DNA of 64,000 nucleotides from Lentzea sp. NBRC 102530 (GCF_030269365.1 NZ_BSTF01000015.1:1-64000); one strand, 5' to 3'; numbered from the stretch's first letter, positions 42,504 to 51,339 are shown. Made by a program: numbers and translations. Notes: generated from the sequence alone by a model not told the origin.

Positions 42504-42948
42504 GCCACTTCCCGTCGATCTTCTCGTAGACGAACGTGTAGCGGGCGTCGACCGTGGTCGCCTTGCCGTCCTTGGTGAGCGCGAACCGGTAGGTGCCCGC
42601 GTCGATCGCGTCGTCGGCGTCGAGGACGGCGACGTGCGAGTCGACGATGCTGCCGCTCGGCTCGTTCAGCAGGAAGTGCTCGAAGTAGTCGACGATCTCG
42701 GCGCGGGTGGACCGCACCTGGTTCGAGACGGTCGGCAGCAGGACCGCGTTCGGAGCGTAGCGATCGGCCACTTTCTGGGGGTCACCCGTCGCGAGGGAAG
42801 CGTTCCAGTCGGCGAACAACGCCCTGATCTGGTCGGTCGTCGGCGCCTGCTCCGCACCGGCGCTGGTTTTTGCTGGGGCGCTGGAACATCCGACGAGCAG
42901 GGCGGCGGCTGCGGTGAGTGCGGCGGCTCCGACGAGGTGGTTGCGCAT
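42460..42948 (-). CDS. SnoaL/NTF2-like lipoprotein
   Basis: 162 residues. A lipoprotein signal (AALTAAAALLVGCSS) is followed by a single NTF2-like cone domain of the SgcJ/EcaC type (IRALFADWNASLATGDPQKV, then VDARYTFVYEKIDGKWLIVN, HHSSAMP). The ATG at 42948 is chosen for its GGGGAGAA site; the frame begins 13 codons earlier. The fold serves as enzyme or binding module, and as a lipoprotein it more likely binds a ligand. It is convergent with and overlaps the kinase gene. Confidence 0.85.
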   Translation of the reverse strand: MRNHLVGAAALTAAAALLVGCSSAPAKTSAGAEQAPTTDQIRALFADWNASLATGDPQKVADRYAPNAVLLPTVSNQVRSTRAEIVDYFEHFLLNEPSGSIVDSHVAVLDADDAIDAGTYRFALTKDGKATTVDARYTFVYEKIDGKWLIVNHHSSAMPEQV

Positions 42949-43070
42949 CGTGTCGTTCTCCCCGATCGAGTGGTTGTTGAGATCCACTTTCGGACCAGTC
43001 GGGGAAGCGCTCGGACAGGAGTAGCCCAGTACCGGGACAATCTTTCGGAAAGCCTGGTAAACGTGGACGT

Positions 43071-43445
43071 ATGGGACTTCTCAGCGGGATGATGGGGAAC
43101 GCTTCGAAGCTCGACCCGCGGGACGCCGCCAAGGAGTTCGGCCGGCTGCTCTCGCACGGCGAGCAGATCCACGCGGCGTACCAGCTGGTGCGCGACTCGT
43201 TCCTGTTCACCGACCGGCGGCTGATCCTGGTCGACAAGCAGGGCATGACGGGCAAGAAGGTCGAGTACCACTCGGTGCCGTACAAGGCGATCACGCAGTT
43301 CTCGGTGGAGACGGCCGGTCACTTCGACATGGACGCCGAGCTCAAGATCTGGGTCTCCAGCCACGACACGCCGATCTCCAAGCAGTTCGGCAAGGGCGTC
43401 GACGTCTACGAGGTGCAGGCGGTGCTGGCCGCGTTCGTCCGGTAG
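43071..43445 (+). CDS. Bacterial PH-domain protein
   Basis: 124 residues. A short N-terminal helix is followed by a bacterial pleckstrin-homology domain (YvbH/PF08000 type) recognisable in FLFTDRRLILVDKQGMTGKK and VEYHSVPYKAITQFSVETAG. It is soluble and probably forms a ring-like oligomer; the cellular role is not known. It is a single gene with a hairpin terminator right after it. Confidence 0.88.
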   Translation: MGLLSGMMGNASKLDPRDAAKEFGRLLSHGEQIHAAYQLVRDSFLFTDRRLILVDKQGMTGKKVEYHSVPYKAITQFSVETAGHFDMDAELKIWVSSHDTPISKQFGKGVDVYEVQAVLAAFVR

Positions 43446-43458
43446 CGACGGACGACCG

Positions 43459-43486
43459 ATCCCCCGCGGGCGAGCCCGAGGGGGAT
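43459..43486 (+). terminator. Terminator after the PH-domain gene
   Basis: 13-base arms (43459-43471 and 43474-43486) match with one mismatch. The sequence after the stem is TTCGTT. It starts 14 bases beyond the PH-gene stop. Confidence 0.75.
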
Positions 43487-43512
43487 TTCGTTCGTGTGGT
43501 CCAGTGGCGCGT

Positions 43513-43655
43513 CTCGGAACGTTGGCGAGGTGATCCACGCCCAGCAGGGCGCCTCCCGGCACCGCCCCCACGCCCCCGTACCACCAGTACGAGGACGTGG
43601 GGGCGGCACGACGATGCACCCGTCTGACCGCGAATTCCCCCGGCAACGTTCCGAG
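43513..43655. repeat. Widely spaced 12-bp inverted repeat enclosing a second palindrome
   Basis: ctcggaacgttg (43513-43524) pairs perfectly with caacgttccgag (43644-43655), 119 bases apart. Between them the segment around 43564-43605 is itself palindromic (cgcccccacg with cgtgggggcg). There is no gene in 43446-43663. The layout could be a small MITE-like remnant or a structured 3' trailer of doxX. No target-site duplication is evident. Confidence 0.5.
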
Positions 43656-43663
43656 CCACACCA

Positions 43664-44110
43664 CTAGCGAGCCTGCAGCATCGGGCGGAACCTGTCGCGG
43701 TACGCCCACGCCAGACCGATCTCGGCGACGGTCACGAGCAGCCCCATCACGACACCGCTGGGCTCCAGGAAGACGTGGAACAGGAAGATGTTCACGACCA
43801 TCGGGGCCAGCAGCGCGAGCGCCAGCGCGACGAAGCGGCCGGCGACCAGCAGCACACCGGCGACGACCTGGACGCCGGACGCGAGCTGCAGCAGGTAGCC
43901 GGTGGCGTGGAGGGCGGCGCTGAACGCGACCCCGGCGGGCGCCATCGTGCTCGGATCAGGGGCGGGCATGAAGTTCAGGAACCCGTTCAAGCCCGTCACG
44001 GTGAACAGCAGGCCGGTGAGCACGCGGGTCGCGATCGTGAGGTGGCGCGAGAACGCGGACTTGCGGGCGGCGGTCGCGGTGGTGGCGGGGGTGGTGATCG
44101 TGGCGGTCAT
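43664..44110 (-). CDS. DoxX-family membrane protein
   Basis: 148 residues with four membrane spans (TRVLTGLLFTVTGLNGFL near 30 and three more) and the DoxX-like GLNGFLNF start of the core. GGGAGGA lies ~8 nt before the ATG. DoxX proteins are small quinone-linked or thiol-related membrane proteins of unclear activity. The HxlR-type gene lies 148 bases upstream in the same direction and may control it. Confidence 0.85.
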   Translation of the reverse strand: MTATITTPATTATAARKSAFSRHLTIATRVLTGLLFTVTGLNGFLNFMPAPDPSTMAPAGVAFSAALHATGYLLQLASGVQVVAGVLLVAGRFVALALALLAPMVVNIFLFHVFLEPSGVVMGLLVTVAEIGLAWAYRDRFRPMLQAR

Positions 44111-44258
44111 GTCGGGTTCCTCCCGGGCTGTGTGGTGCCTTCACCGATGCGTCGAACGGGCACCACCCCGGATCGACACGACAGCCCAGAGAATCTTGAA
44201 GTTTCTCGTTCCCCTCAGTTCAGGAACGTGCCATCACTGCTTTTCCCGGCGACCGCGG

Positions 44259-44918
44259 TCAGACGCGGGCGCCTCGCACGATCTCGGCGACCGGGCTGAG
44301 CTTCAGCCAGTCCGGCAGCCCGCGCACCACCCACCGCGACCCGGTCAGTTCGATGGCGCCCGCCCGCACCGCGTCGAGCAGGTCGACCTCGCCCTCCCAC
44401 ATCCGGTAGAGCGTCGCGAGGTCGGACGCCAGCACGGCGTCGACCTCCAGCCCGGGGTCGGTGTAGCAGATGGAGGCGTCACCGGGTTCGACGACGAGCC
44501 AGAACGTGCGGCGCCGGTCGCTGATGCGGACCTCGATGTTCGCGCGCTTGTCCAGCGTCCCGGTGTCGACGCGGCCGTGCATCCACCACATCAGCACCTC
44601 GGGGTCGAGCTCGTCGGCGCGCGGGTCGCCGAACGCGTACCGGGCGCCCCAGTCGGCGAGCCCGAACACCAGCGGCCGCAGCGCCTGCCCGGCCGGCGTC
44701 AGCTCGTAGCCGTCGCCGGTGCGCCGCACCAGCTCGGCGTTCGCGAGCTGCCGCAACCGCCGCGACAGCAACGCGCGCGAGAGCCCCGGCAGGCCGCGGG
44801 AGATCTCGTTGAAGCGCGAGGCACCGACCAGCATGTCCCGCACGATCAGCAACGTCCACCGGTCGCCCAGCACCTCGACGGCGCGGACGATCGGGCAGTA
44901 CTGCGCATAGGTCCTCAC
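44259..44918 (-). CDS. HxlR-family transcriptional regulator with C-terminal sterol-carrier-like domain
   Basis: 219 residues. The HxlR winged helix occupies 1-~95 with a Cys in the usual N-terminal place (YCPIVRAVEVLGDRWTLLIV) and SRALLSRRLRQLANAELVRR. Residues ~110-215 resemble an SCP2-like fold (DLATLYRMWEGEVDLLDAVR). HxlR proteins often sense electrophiles or aldehydes through the Cys. It is divergent from the acyl-CoA dehydrogenase gene across 94 bases, making that gene a likely target. Confidence 0.88.
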   Translation of the reverse strand: MRTYAQYCPIVRAVEVLGDRWTLLIVRDMLVGASRFNEISRGLPGLSRALLSRRLRQLANAELVRRTGDGYELTPAGQALRPLVFGLADWGARYAFGDPRADELDPEVLMWWMHGRVDTGTLDKRANIEVRISDRRRTFWLVVEPGDASICYTDPGLEVDAVLASDLATLYRMWEGEVDLLDAVRAGAIELTGSRWVVRGLPDWLKLSPVAEIVRGARV

Positions 44919-45012
44919 AGGAGGAGTCTCCGCCCGCGCAGGCGTTTCGTTACCGCCGTCCGGTTCACTTTCAGAACTACCCGCGGGGCTCGCGGCTTCT
45001 TACCTTCGTCCT

Positions 45013-46158
45013 ATGACGACACTTGAGACACCAAGGGTGACCGGTACGTTCCCGACCGTCACCAGGGATGACGACGCGAAGTTCGTGGACGTGGCAGCCC
45101 GCATCGGCGCCATCGCCGCCCGGCACGCCTCCGAGCACGACCGCGACGCCACGTTCGTGAGCGAGGCCTACGAGGCCATGCGCGAGGAGGGCTACCTGGC
45201 GTTGGCCGTACCCGAGGAACTCGGCGGGCTCGGCGCCACCGCCCGCCAGGTCTGCTACGCGCAGGCCGAACTGGCCCGGCACGACGGCGCCACCGCCCTC
45301 GCCGTCACGATGCACCTGTACCTCACGCTGATGCAGGTGTACCGCAGACGCAAGGGCGCGCCGGACGCGGAGGGCGTGCTGCGGCGCGTGGCCGCGGAAG
45401 GCCTGGTCATCGCCACCAGCGGCGGTTCCGACTGGCTGTGGCCGACCACCACCGCGACGGCCGTGGACGGCGGGTTCCTGATCAACGGCCGCAAGGCGTT
45501 CTGCAGCCAGTCACCGCGCGCGAACGTGGTGGCCACGTCCGCCGTCCTCGGCGAGGAGGTGCTGCACTTCAGCGCACCGCTGAACGCCGACGGCGTGCGC
45601 ATCGAGGAAACCTGGGACACCCTGGGCATGCGTGGTACGGCCAGCCACGACGTCGTGCTCGTGGACGTGTTCATCCCGGCCGACAAGATCGCGGCGCGAC
45701 GTCCGTACGGTGAGTTCGGCGTCCCCCTGTTCGCGGCGATCGTCCACTTCGCCCCGATCTGCGGCGCGACCTACTACGGCATCGCGGCGGGCGCGCGGGA
45801 CGTGGCCGTGAAGTCGACGTCGAAGAACGCCGTGCGCCAGATCGGCCTGATGGACTACAAACTGCGCACCGCGTGGTGGTCGCTGATGGGCTCGATCGAG
45901 GAACTCGGCACCGACTACACCGCCGACGCCGAGTCGACCGTCACCGTGATGCTCGCCAAGCGCCAGGCCGTCCTCGAAGCCGTCGAGGTCGTCGACCTCG
46001 CGATGGAGGTCCTGGGTGGACGGTCGTTCTTCAAGCGCTCGCCCCTCGAACGCGCCTACCGCGACGTCCGCGCCGGAACGTTCCACCCGCTCACCCCCGA
46101 GGCCACACTCGTGTACGCGGGCAAGGTGGCACAGGGTGACCCCGGAATCACGGAATAA
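45013..46158 (+). CDS. Acyl-CoA dehydrogenase family protein
   Basis: 381 residues. The N-terminal helical domain (VPEELGGLGATARQVCYAQA) is followed by the middle beta domain (TSGGSDWLWPTTTATAVDGG, GFLINGRKAFCSQSPRANVV) and the C-terminal helical FAD domain (VVDLAMEVLGGRSFFKRSPL). The family oxidises acyl-CoAs with FAD, but the usual catalytic Glu could not be located with certainty, so a hydroxylase-like or desulfurisation-type role is possible. It is divergent from the HxlR-type regulator. Confidence 0.88.
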   Translation: MTTLETPRVTGTFPTVTRDDDAKFVDVAARIGAIAARHASEHDRDATFVSEAYEAMREEGYLALAVPEELGGLGATARQVCYAQAELARHDGATALAVTMHLYLTLMQVYRRRKGAPDAEGVLRRVAAEGLVIATSGGSDWLWPTTTATAVDGGFLINGRKAFCSQSPRANVVATSAVLGEEVLHFSAPLNADGVRIEETWDTLGMRGTASHDVVLVDVFIPADKIAARRPYGEFGVPLFAAIVHFAPICGATYYGIAAGARDVAVKSTSKNAVRQIGLMDYKLRTAWWSLMGSIEELGTDYTADAESTVTVMLAKRQAVLEAVEVVDLAMEVLGGRSFFKRSPLERAYRDVRAGTFHPLTPEATLVYAGKVAQGDPGITE

Positions 46159-46226
46159 GTTCAGGTTGTAGGCGCGCCAAGGGTTTGCGAGGATTCGGTC
46201 CCGTCTCTTCCGAAGGAGCGATTCCG

Positions 46227-46634
46227 GTGGCCACTCGCCTCAACCCGTACATCAGCTTCGACGGCCAGGCCCGCCAGGCGATGGAGTTCTACCACTCGAT
46301 CTTCGGCGGCGAGCTGAAGATGAACACGTTCGGCGAGTTCGGCATGCAGGACACGCCGCAGGCCGACCAGATCATGCACGCACAGCTGGAAACCGAGCTG
46401 GGCTACACGATCATGGCGTCCGACACGCCCCCCGGCATGGACTACCAGCCAGGCGCCCGCATCACCATCTCGCTCTCCGGCGACGAGGAGGTGCTCCGCA
46501 CCTACTTCACCAAACTCGCCGAGGGCGGCAAGGTCGGCACGCCGCTGGAGAAGCAGATGTGGGGCGACGAGTACGGCGACCTCGTCGACCAGTACGGCGT
46601 CAACTGGATGGTCAACCTGGGCGGTCTGGGCTGA
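46227..46634 (+). CDS. PhnB/VOC-superfamily protein
   Basis: 135 residues. A glyoxalase/bleomycin-resistance fold of the PhnB type opens with LNPYISFDGQARQAMEFYHS IFGG (split here), with WGDEYGDLVDQYGVNWMVN at the C-terminal end. The GTG at 46227 has gaaggag 8 nt upstream, which decides the start. Members bind metal or small ligands; the activity is unknown. It is followed by a hairpin terminator. Confidence 0.88.
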   Translation: MATRLNPYISFDGQARQAMEFYHSIFGGELKMNTFGEFGMQDTPQADQIMHAQLETELGYTIMASDTPPGMDYQPGARITISLSGDEEVLRTYFTKLAEGGKVGTPLEKQMWGDEYGDLVDQYGVNWMVNLGGLG

Positions 46635-46641
46635 CACCCCC

Positions 46642-46667
46642 GGCGGGGCTGCGGGAGTAGCCCCGCC
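46642..46667 (+). terminator. Hairpin after the VOC gene
   Basis: A 9-bp inverted repeat, ggcggggct (46642-46650) with agccccgcc (46659-46667), with an 8-nt loop. It begins 8 bases after the stop and lies before the methyltransferase gene. Confidence 0.6.
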
Positions 46668-46693
46668 CGCCGCGCTGACGCATGATGTGGACC

Positions 46694-47074
46694 ATGAGCG
46701 AGCGTCTGCGGGATGTGGTCGGCCAACTCGCGATCCAGCCGGACTCACGCGTGCTGGAGATCGGCTGCGGCCAGGGAGTGGCAGCCACCATGGTCTGCCA
46801 ACTCCTCACCACGGGCACCTACACCGCGATCGACCGCTCCGTGAAGATGATCGAGGCCGCAACCCGCCGCAACGCCGTCTACGTGGCCTCGGGCAAGGCG
46901 GAGTTCCTCATCGCGTCGCTGGAGGACGCAAACCTGGGCGACCGCCACTTCGACGTGGTGTTCGCCGTGCGGGTGGGCCTGTTCCACCGCGACCCGGCCC
47001 GAGCCCACGCCCTGCTCGCACCCTGGCTGGCCCCCGGCGCCCACGTGCAGTCGTTCTTCGACGTGCCGGTCTAG
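46694..47074 (+). CDS. Short class I SAM-dependent methyltransferase
   Basis: 126 residues from this ATG; an ATG at 46682 would add four. Motif I is VLEIGCGQGVAA near residue 20 and motif II is TAIDRS. The motif IV region is HFDVVFAVRVG. The protein ends after LAPWLAPGAHVQSFF, so the core Rossmann strands are largely present but the C-terminal strands are shorter than usual (~180-250 residues). It could be a reduced enzyme or truncated. The substrate is unknown. Confidence 0.75.
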   Translation: MSERLRDVVGQLAIQPDSRVLEIGCGQGVAATMVCQLLTTGTYTAIDRSVKMIEAATRRNAVYVASGKAEFLIASLEDANLGDRHFDVVFAVRVGLFHRDPARAHALLAPWLAPGAHVQSFFDVPV

Positions 47075-47177
47075 ACGACACCGGCACGCACGCACCCGCA
47101 GTCGCCAACGCAGCCCAGCCACCGCCTGAGCCAGGCGCACGCACCGACCCCGCTGGAACAGGAACCCGACGCCCCGG

Positions 47178-47660
47178 CTAGACCCGGCTGAACAGCTCCG
47201 TGATCAGCTTCTTCGACGGCTCCACCCCGGCAGGCGACACAACCGCGATCTGCGTCTTCCCCTTCCGCGCGACCACCGTGTGCTGAACGGTCTCCGCTCC
47301 CCCGGCCGACGCCTCATAAGCCTCGTCGAACAACCCTTCAACAACCTTGGCCTTCTCCGGCCGCCCCTCAGCGAACGAGGCCGCTGTCGCACCGGTGGTG
47401 AACCGCACCTCCACCGGCATCCCGGCCCCCACGTAGTTGCACGTGGTCACGGCCTTCTCCACGGTCTCCCGCTGCCCCTGCAACCGCAGGTTCAACGCCT
47501 TCCCCACCACCGACGAGTTGGCGTTGGCGCACGTGGGCCCAGTACCGGCCGGCTGCTCCACGGTCGTCTGAACAGCGGGCGCCTGGGTGGGGGCGGCCTC
47601 GGGCTCGGAGGTGCAACCGGCGAGCAGGACCGCGGCAGCGGCGAGAAGGGTGATGCGCAC
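47178..47660 (-). CDS. Putative DUF3558-like lipoprotein
   Basis: 160 residues. The signal MRITLLAAAAVLLAGCTS with a clear lipobox is followed by a Thr/Pro/Gln-rich linker. A small folded domain with two Cys (PTCANANSSVVGKALN, TTCNYVGAGMPVEV) probably forms a disulfide. The pattern resembles short actinobacterial DUF3558 lipoproteins. No function is assigned. It is next to the DUF2264 gene in the same direction but separated by ~50 bases. Confidence 0.75.
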   Translation of the reverse strand: MRITLLAAAAVLLAGCTSEPEAAPTQAPAVQTTVEQPAGTGPTCANANSSVVGKALNLRLQGQRETVEKAVTTCNYVGAGMPVEVRFTTGATAASFAEGRPEKAKVVEGLFDEAYEASAGGAETVQHTVVARKGKTQIAVVSPAGVEPSKKLITELFSRV

Positions 47661-47712
47661 ATCCCTTCATCGGGCCTGCCGCCGCCGCGTTACCCCACCG
47701 CGTCACCCGGCC

Positions 47713-49425
47713 TCACCCCCACCCGACCTGTCCGAGCACCTCCTCGACCCGCGCCTCCCAGTCCGCCTCCCGCACCGGCCCACCCAGCACGGCAACCGCC
47801 GCGAGCACCACCGTTCCTTCAACAGAGGCGGTCAAAGCGGGAACCTCGACGCCGGAGACGAAGGCAGTGCCCTGAGGCGCCGGGTGCGACGCCACCCCCG
47901 TCCACCCCCGCACGCCGACCAGCGAGGACGGCAGGTCGGTGGCCCACCCGGTGAGCTCGGCCTCGGTCCCGGGAGGCGCCCCCACCACCCGGTGCACACG
48001 CAACTCCTGGTCGTCCCACACAGCCGTGACACTCTCCACCCGCAACCCGGGCACCATCGGCTGATGAGCGTCGAACACCGGCCGGTGCCAGGACGCGGCC
48101 CAGTTGTCCCGTGCACCCAGCGGGTGAATCCGGCGCCGGACGCTCCGGACACCGTTGACGACCAAGGTGAGGTGGTTGTCGGCGACGTTGTGCTGCGCGG
48201 TCGGCCCGGTCGAGGTCGAGTAGGCGAACCGGCTGTAGAGCGGGTCGTCGTCCGTCGCGTACTCACCCTCGAACGGCCGGACGTGATCGCTGCCGTGGTT
48301 GTGCAGCCTGGTCACCCCGCCGTGGCGCTGGATCAGGAACCCCGGCCCCGGCAACGCGAGCGTGCGGTCCTCCTCGACCGCCTCCTCCACCGAGGTCCAC
48401 AGTGGATGATCAGGACCTGCGAGCAGGCACACGAACGCCTTCGAAGCCCAGTACGGCGACGCCGGCCCGGAGTAGGGCTGGAGGCTGGCTTCGTGCGGGC
48501 CGTGCCACCCGAGGCTGAGCAGGCCGTCGGTCAGCGCCCCGCGGTCGAGGAAGTACCGCAGCGAGTTGCTGATCAGGTGCCGCGAGTGCCCGGGGCTCAG
48601 CGGCGTCTCACCGGTGACCGCCCCCAGCGCCACGGCCGACGCGGCGGCAAAGCGGTAGGTGAGCGACCGTCCGAAGTAGAGCGGTGCCCCGTCCGTCCCG
48701 AACAGCAGGGAGAAGCTCTCCAGATGATCACGCAGGTGGGTGGTGATCGGACGGCCGTCGAGGTGGGCGTCGAGCGCCGGGTAGAGGTGCAGGGCCCAGC
48801 CGTTGTAGTGGTCGAACGCGCGGCCGTCGCCGTCGGAGTACCAGCCGTCGCCGCGGTACCAGCCCTCCAGCAACTCCATCGCGCGCTGCTTCGCCCGGCG
48901 GGTCTCGTCGTCGCCGCGCCCGGCGTGTTCCAGGAACGACGCCACGGTGTACGGGAAGAAGTACCAGTTGTTGGCCGCCGGAACGTGCCGGAGCGCCCCG
49001 CGCAGCCACGCCTCGGCGCGGTCCTGGACGGGTTCGGGCAGCTTGTCCCACAGCCACGGCCTGGTGAGGCGCAGGCCCAGCGCGACGGACGCCGACTCGA
49101 CCATGGGCTGGCCGACGTCGAAGATCGCGGGCCACCGCCCCGCCGTGCCCGCGGTGAGGCCGGCGGCGTAGCGGTCGAGGAGGTCGCCGGGGTCGTCGCC
49201 GTGCGCGGTGCGGAAAGCGGCGGCGAGGAACGTGCGGGCGTAGCCCTCCAGGCCGTCGGAACGGACGCCGCTGCGCGAGGGACGGCCCGGAAGGTCCAGG
49301 AACGCCTGGTCGGGGGACGCGTGCCGCCAGGCGGCGGCGAGCAGGCCGTCGGCGGCGGCCACCCAGTAGTCGCGGGTGAGACCGGTGAGGGGGCTGAGGG
49401 TGTGGTCGGGTTCTGGCAGCTGCAC
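47713..49425 (-). CDS. DUF2264-domain protein, putative polysaccharide lyase/hydrolase-like
   Basis: 570 residues from the GTG at 49425, chosen because the domain opens just after it (LSPLTGLTRDYWVAAADGLL). Longer starts at 49467 and 49485 are open. The N-terminal ~370 residues form an alpha/alpha-toroid-like region (NNWYFFPYTVASFLEHAGRG, DGRAFDHYNGWALHLYPALD), the rest a beta-sandwich, an arrangement shared with heparinase-type lyases. It lacks a signal peptide, so it acts inside the cell. It is the last gene after a sugar ABC operon, which suggests breakdown of an imported oligosaccharide. Confidence 0.8.
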   Translation of the reverse strand: MQLPEPDHTLSPLTGLTRDYWVAAADGLLAAAWRHASPDQAFLDLPGRPSRSGVRSDGLEGYARTFLAAAFRTAHGDDPGDLLDRYAAGLTAGTAGRWPAIFDVGQPMVESASVALGLRLTRPWLWDKLPEPVQDRAEAWLRGALRHVPAANNWYFFPYTVASFLEHAGRGDDETRRAKQRAMELLEGWYRGDGWYSDGDGRAFDHYNGWALHLYPALDAHLDGRPITTHLRDHLESFSLLFGTDGAPLYFGRSLTYRFAAASAVALGAVTGETPLSPGHSRHLISNSLRYFLDRGALTDGLLSLGWHGPHEASLQPYSGPASPYWASKAFVCLLAGPDHPLWTSVEEAVEEDRTLALPGPGFLIQRHGGVTRLHNHGSDHVRPFEGEYATDDDPLYSRFAYSTSTGPTAQHNVADNHLTLVVNGVRSVRRRIHPLGARDNWAASWHRPVFDAHQPMVPGLRVESVTAVWDDQELRVHRVVGAPPGTEAELTGWATDLPSSLVGVRGWTGVASHPAPQGTAFVSGVEVPALTASVEGTVVLAAVAVLGGPVREADWEARVEEVLGQVGWG

Positions 49426-49481
49426 GCCACGCCTACCTTTCGCTCCGCTTGCTTCCTGCGACGCCACGCGACGCCTTTCCG

Positions 49482-49597
49482 TCATGCGATCCGCTCCCTG
49501 CGGTCCGCCGGCACCGCCCAGTCGGCTGCGCCACGCGACCCGTCCCCACCACCCGCCGACGACGTCACGCGATCCGTTCCCTGCGGTCCGCCGGCAC
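49482..49597. repeat. 33-base direct duplication of the dehydrogenase 3' end
   Basis: 49482-49514 and 49565-49597 match at 31 of 33 positions, 83 bases apart. The second copy is the real C-terminal coding end and stop codon of the 2-hydroxyacid dehydrogenase (ADRRERIA). The first lies downstream of it and in the leader of the DUF2264 gene. It points to a local tandem duplication. Confidence 0.75.
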
Positions 49598-50515
49598 GGG
49601 CGTCGCGAACTCCGCCCCCGCCACCCACCGCCGGACCTCCTGCACGGCGTGCCGCCCGAGCCGCCCCCACTCGTTGCCCTGCGACCCCGCCAGGTGCGGC
49701 GTGATCAGCACGGCGTCGTTGTGCCACAACGGGTGGTCGGCCGGCAGCACCTCCGGATCGGTCACGTCCAGCACGGCCCGGATCCGCCCGGCCTCCGCCA
49801 CCAGCGCGTCCTGGTCCACCACCGCGCCGCGGGCCGTGTTGATCAGCACCGCGTCGTCCCGCATCAGCTTCAGCAACGAGCCGTTGACCAGCCCGACCGT
49901 CTCGGGCAGCAGCGGCGTGTGCACGCTGACCACGTCGCTGCGCGAGAACAACTCGCTGAGGCTCACGGACTCGGCACCGTCCACTCCGGTCACGAACGGG
50001 TCGTGCACCAGCACCTCGAAATCGTAGGGCGCCAGCAGCTCGATCACCCGGCGGCCGATCATCGACGCCGACACGATGCCCACCACCGCGCCGAAGTTGC
50101 CGACGGTCGGTGGCACCTCGTAGACCGCCATCCGCTTGGTCTCGCGGTACGCGCGGGCGCGTTCCAGCACGCGTTTGCCGGTCAGCAGGATCATCGCGAC
50201 CGTGTACTCCGCCACCGGCAGGGCGTTGGCCTGGGCGGCCGACGACACCACGATGCCCCGGTCCCAGCAGGCGTCGGTGACGAAGCCGCGCACCGAGCCC
50301 GCCGTGTGCACGATCGCCCGCAGACGGGGCAACCTCGACAGCACCTCGGCGGTGATCGGCGGGCAACCCCAGCCCGTGACGAGCAGGTCCACGTCCGGGA
50401 CGGAGGCGAAATCGCTGTGCACGCCCAAGAACTCGCAGGCGGACGACAGATCGGTGAGAACGGGCGTGAGGACGGCGGCGGAAGCCTCCGGCGACATCAC
50501 GCCCGCGACCCTCAC
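49565..50515 (-). CDS. D-2-hydroxyacid dehydrogenase family protein
   Basis: 316 residues. The NAD-binding region reads VVGIVSASMIGRRVIELL, a loosened GxGxxG. Catalytic Arg is in NTARGAVVDQ, Glu in the DVTDPEVLPADHP region and His in ITPHLAGS. The family reduces 2-oxoacids with NAD(P)H. The start is a GTG overlapping the permease stop by 4 bases (GTGA), so it belongs to the sugar operon and probably acts on a sugar-acid intermediate. The altered dinucleotide motif is worth noting. Confidence 0.88.
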   Translation of the reverse strand: MRVAGVMSPEASAAVLTPVLTDLSSACEFLGVHSDFASVPDVDLLVTGWGCPPITAEVLSRLPRLRAIVHTAGSVRGFVTDACWDRGIVVSSAAQANALPVAEYTVAMILLTGKRVLERARAYRETKRMAVYEVPPTVGNFGAVVGIVSASMIGRRVIELLAPYDFEVLVHDPFVTGVDGAESVSLSELFSRSDVVSVHTPLLPETVGLVNGSLLKLMRDDAVLINTARGAVVDQDALVAEAGRIRAVLDVTDPEVLPADHPLWHNDAVLITPHLAGSQGNEWGRLGRHAVQEVRRWVAGAEFATPVPADRRERIA

Positions 50516-51339
50516 TTGACGGCTCCCGCGGTCATACCGGCCTTCCAGAACCGTTGCAGCAACATGAAAGCGAGGATCAGCGGCAGCACCGCGAAGAGAG
50601 ATCCCATGATCACCACCGGGTAGTACTCGGGAGAGACAGTGGCCGAGCTGTTCCACTGGTAAAGACCTAGGCTGACCGGGTAGAGCTTCTGGTCGGACAG
50701 CATCACCATCGGCAGGAAGAAGTTGTTCCAGATCGTGGTGAGCTGGAACAGGAACAGGGTCACCACGCCGGGGCCGAGCATCCGCAGCGCGACCCTGAAG
50801 TACGTGGCGAGGTCACCCGCGCCGTCGATGCGCGCGGCCTCCAGCACCTCGCCGGGCACGTACCCCTGGGAGAACACACGGCCCAGGTAGACGCCGAACG
50901 GGTTGAACAGCGCCGGGATGAACACCGCCCAGAACGTGTTCACCAGGCCCGCCCCGGACGCCATCAGGTAGAGCGGCAGGGCCAGCACGGTCTGCGGCAC
51001 CATGACGGCGGCCAGCACCAGACCGAACAGCTTCTCCTTGTGCCGGAAGGCGTACTTGTCGAACGCGTAGCCGGCGGCGATCGAGATGAACGCGCTCACC
51101 GCCGCGCCGACCACCGCGTACAGCAGGCTGTTGAGGTACCAGCGCGAGTACAGGCCCTTGTCCATCGCGAAGAGGTTCTTCACGTTCTCCACGAACGAGA
51201 AGTCGCCGAACAGCTCGCTGTTGAACAACGCGTCGACGTCCTTGGTGGCGGCGAGCACGAGCCACGTCACCGGCAGCAGGGTGTAGAGGACGGCGACGCC
51301 GACGACCACGTTCACCGTGGTCCGGCCGAGGAGGGTCAT
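50512..51339 (-). CDS. Carbohydrate ABC transporter permease (MalG/AraQ type)
   Basis: 275 residues with six predicted spans. The EAA coupling loop is VPGEVLEAARIDGAGDLATY. The N-terminus begins with a span (TTVNVVVGVAVLYTLLPVTW). The ATG overlaps the stop of the partner permease by one base. It forms the membrane channel with that permease. No ATPase gene is in the operon, which fits the shared MsiK-type ATPase used by many actinomycete sugar transporters. Confidence 0.9.
   Translation of the reverse strand: MTLLGRTTVNVVVGVAVLYTLLPVTWLVLAATKDVDALFNSELFGDFSFVENVKNLFAMDKGLYSRWYLNSLLYAVVGAAVSAFISIAAGYAFDKYAFRHKEKLFGLVLAAVMVPQTVLALPLYLMASGAGLVNTFWAVFIPALFNPFGVYLGRVFSQGYVPGEVLEAARIDGAGDLATYFRVALRMLGPGVVTLFLFQLTTIWNNFFLPMVMLSDQKLYPVSLGLYQWNSSATVSPEYYPVVIMGSLFAVLPLILAFMLLQRFWKAGMTAGAVK

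Noticed and set aside
44132..44166. 8-base inverted repeat gtggtgcc/ggcaccac upstream of doxX
   Set aside because: Too short and too widely spaced to separate from chance, though it could be an HxlR site.
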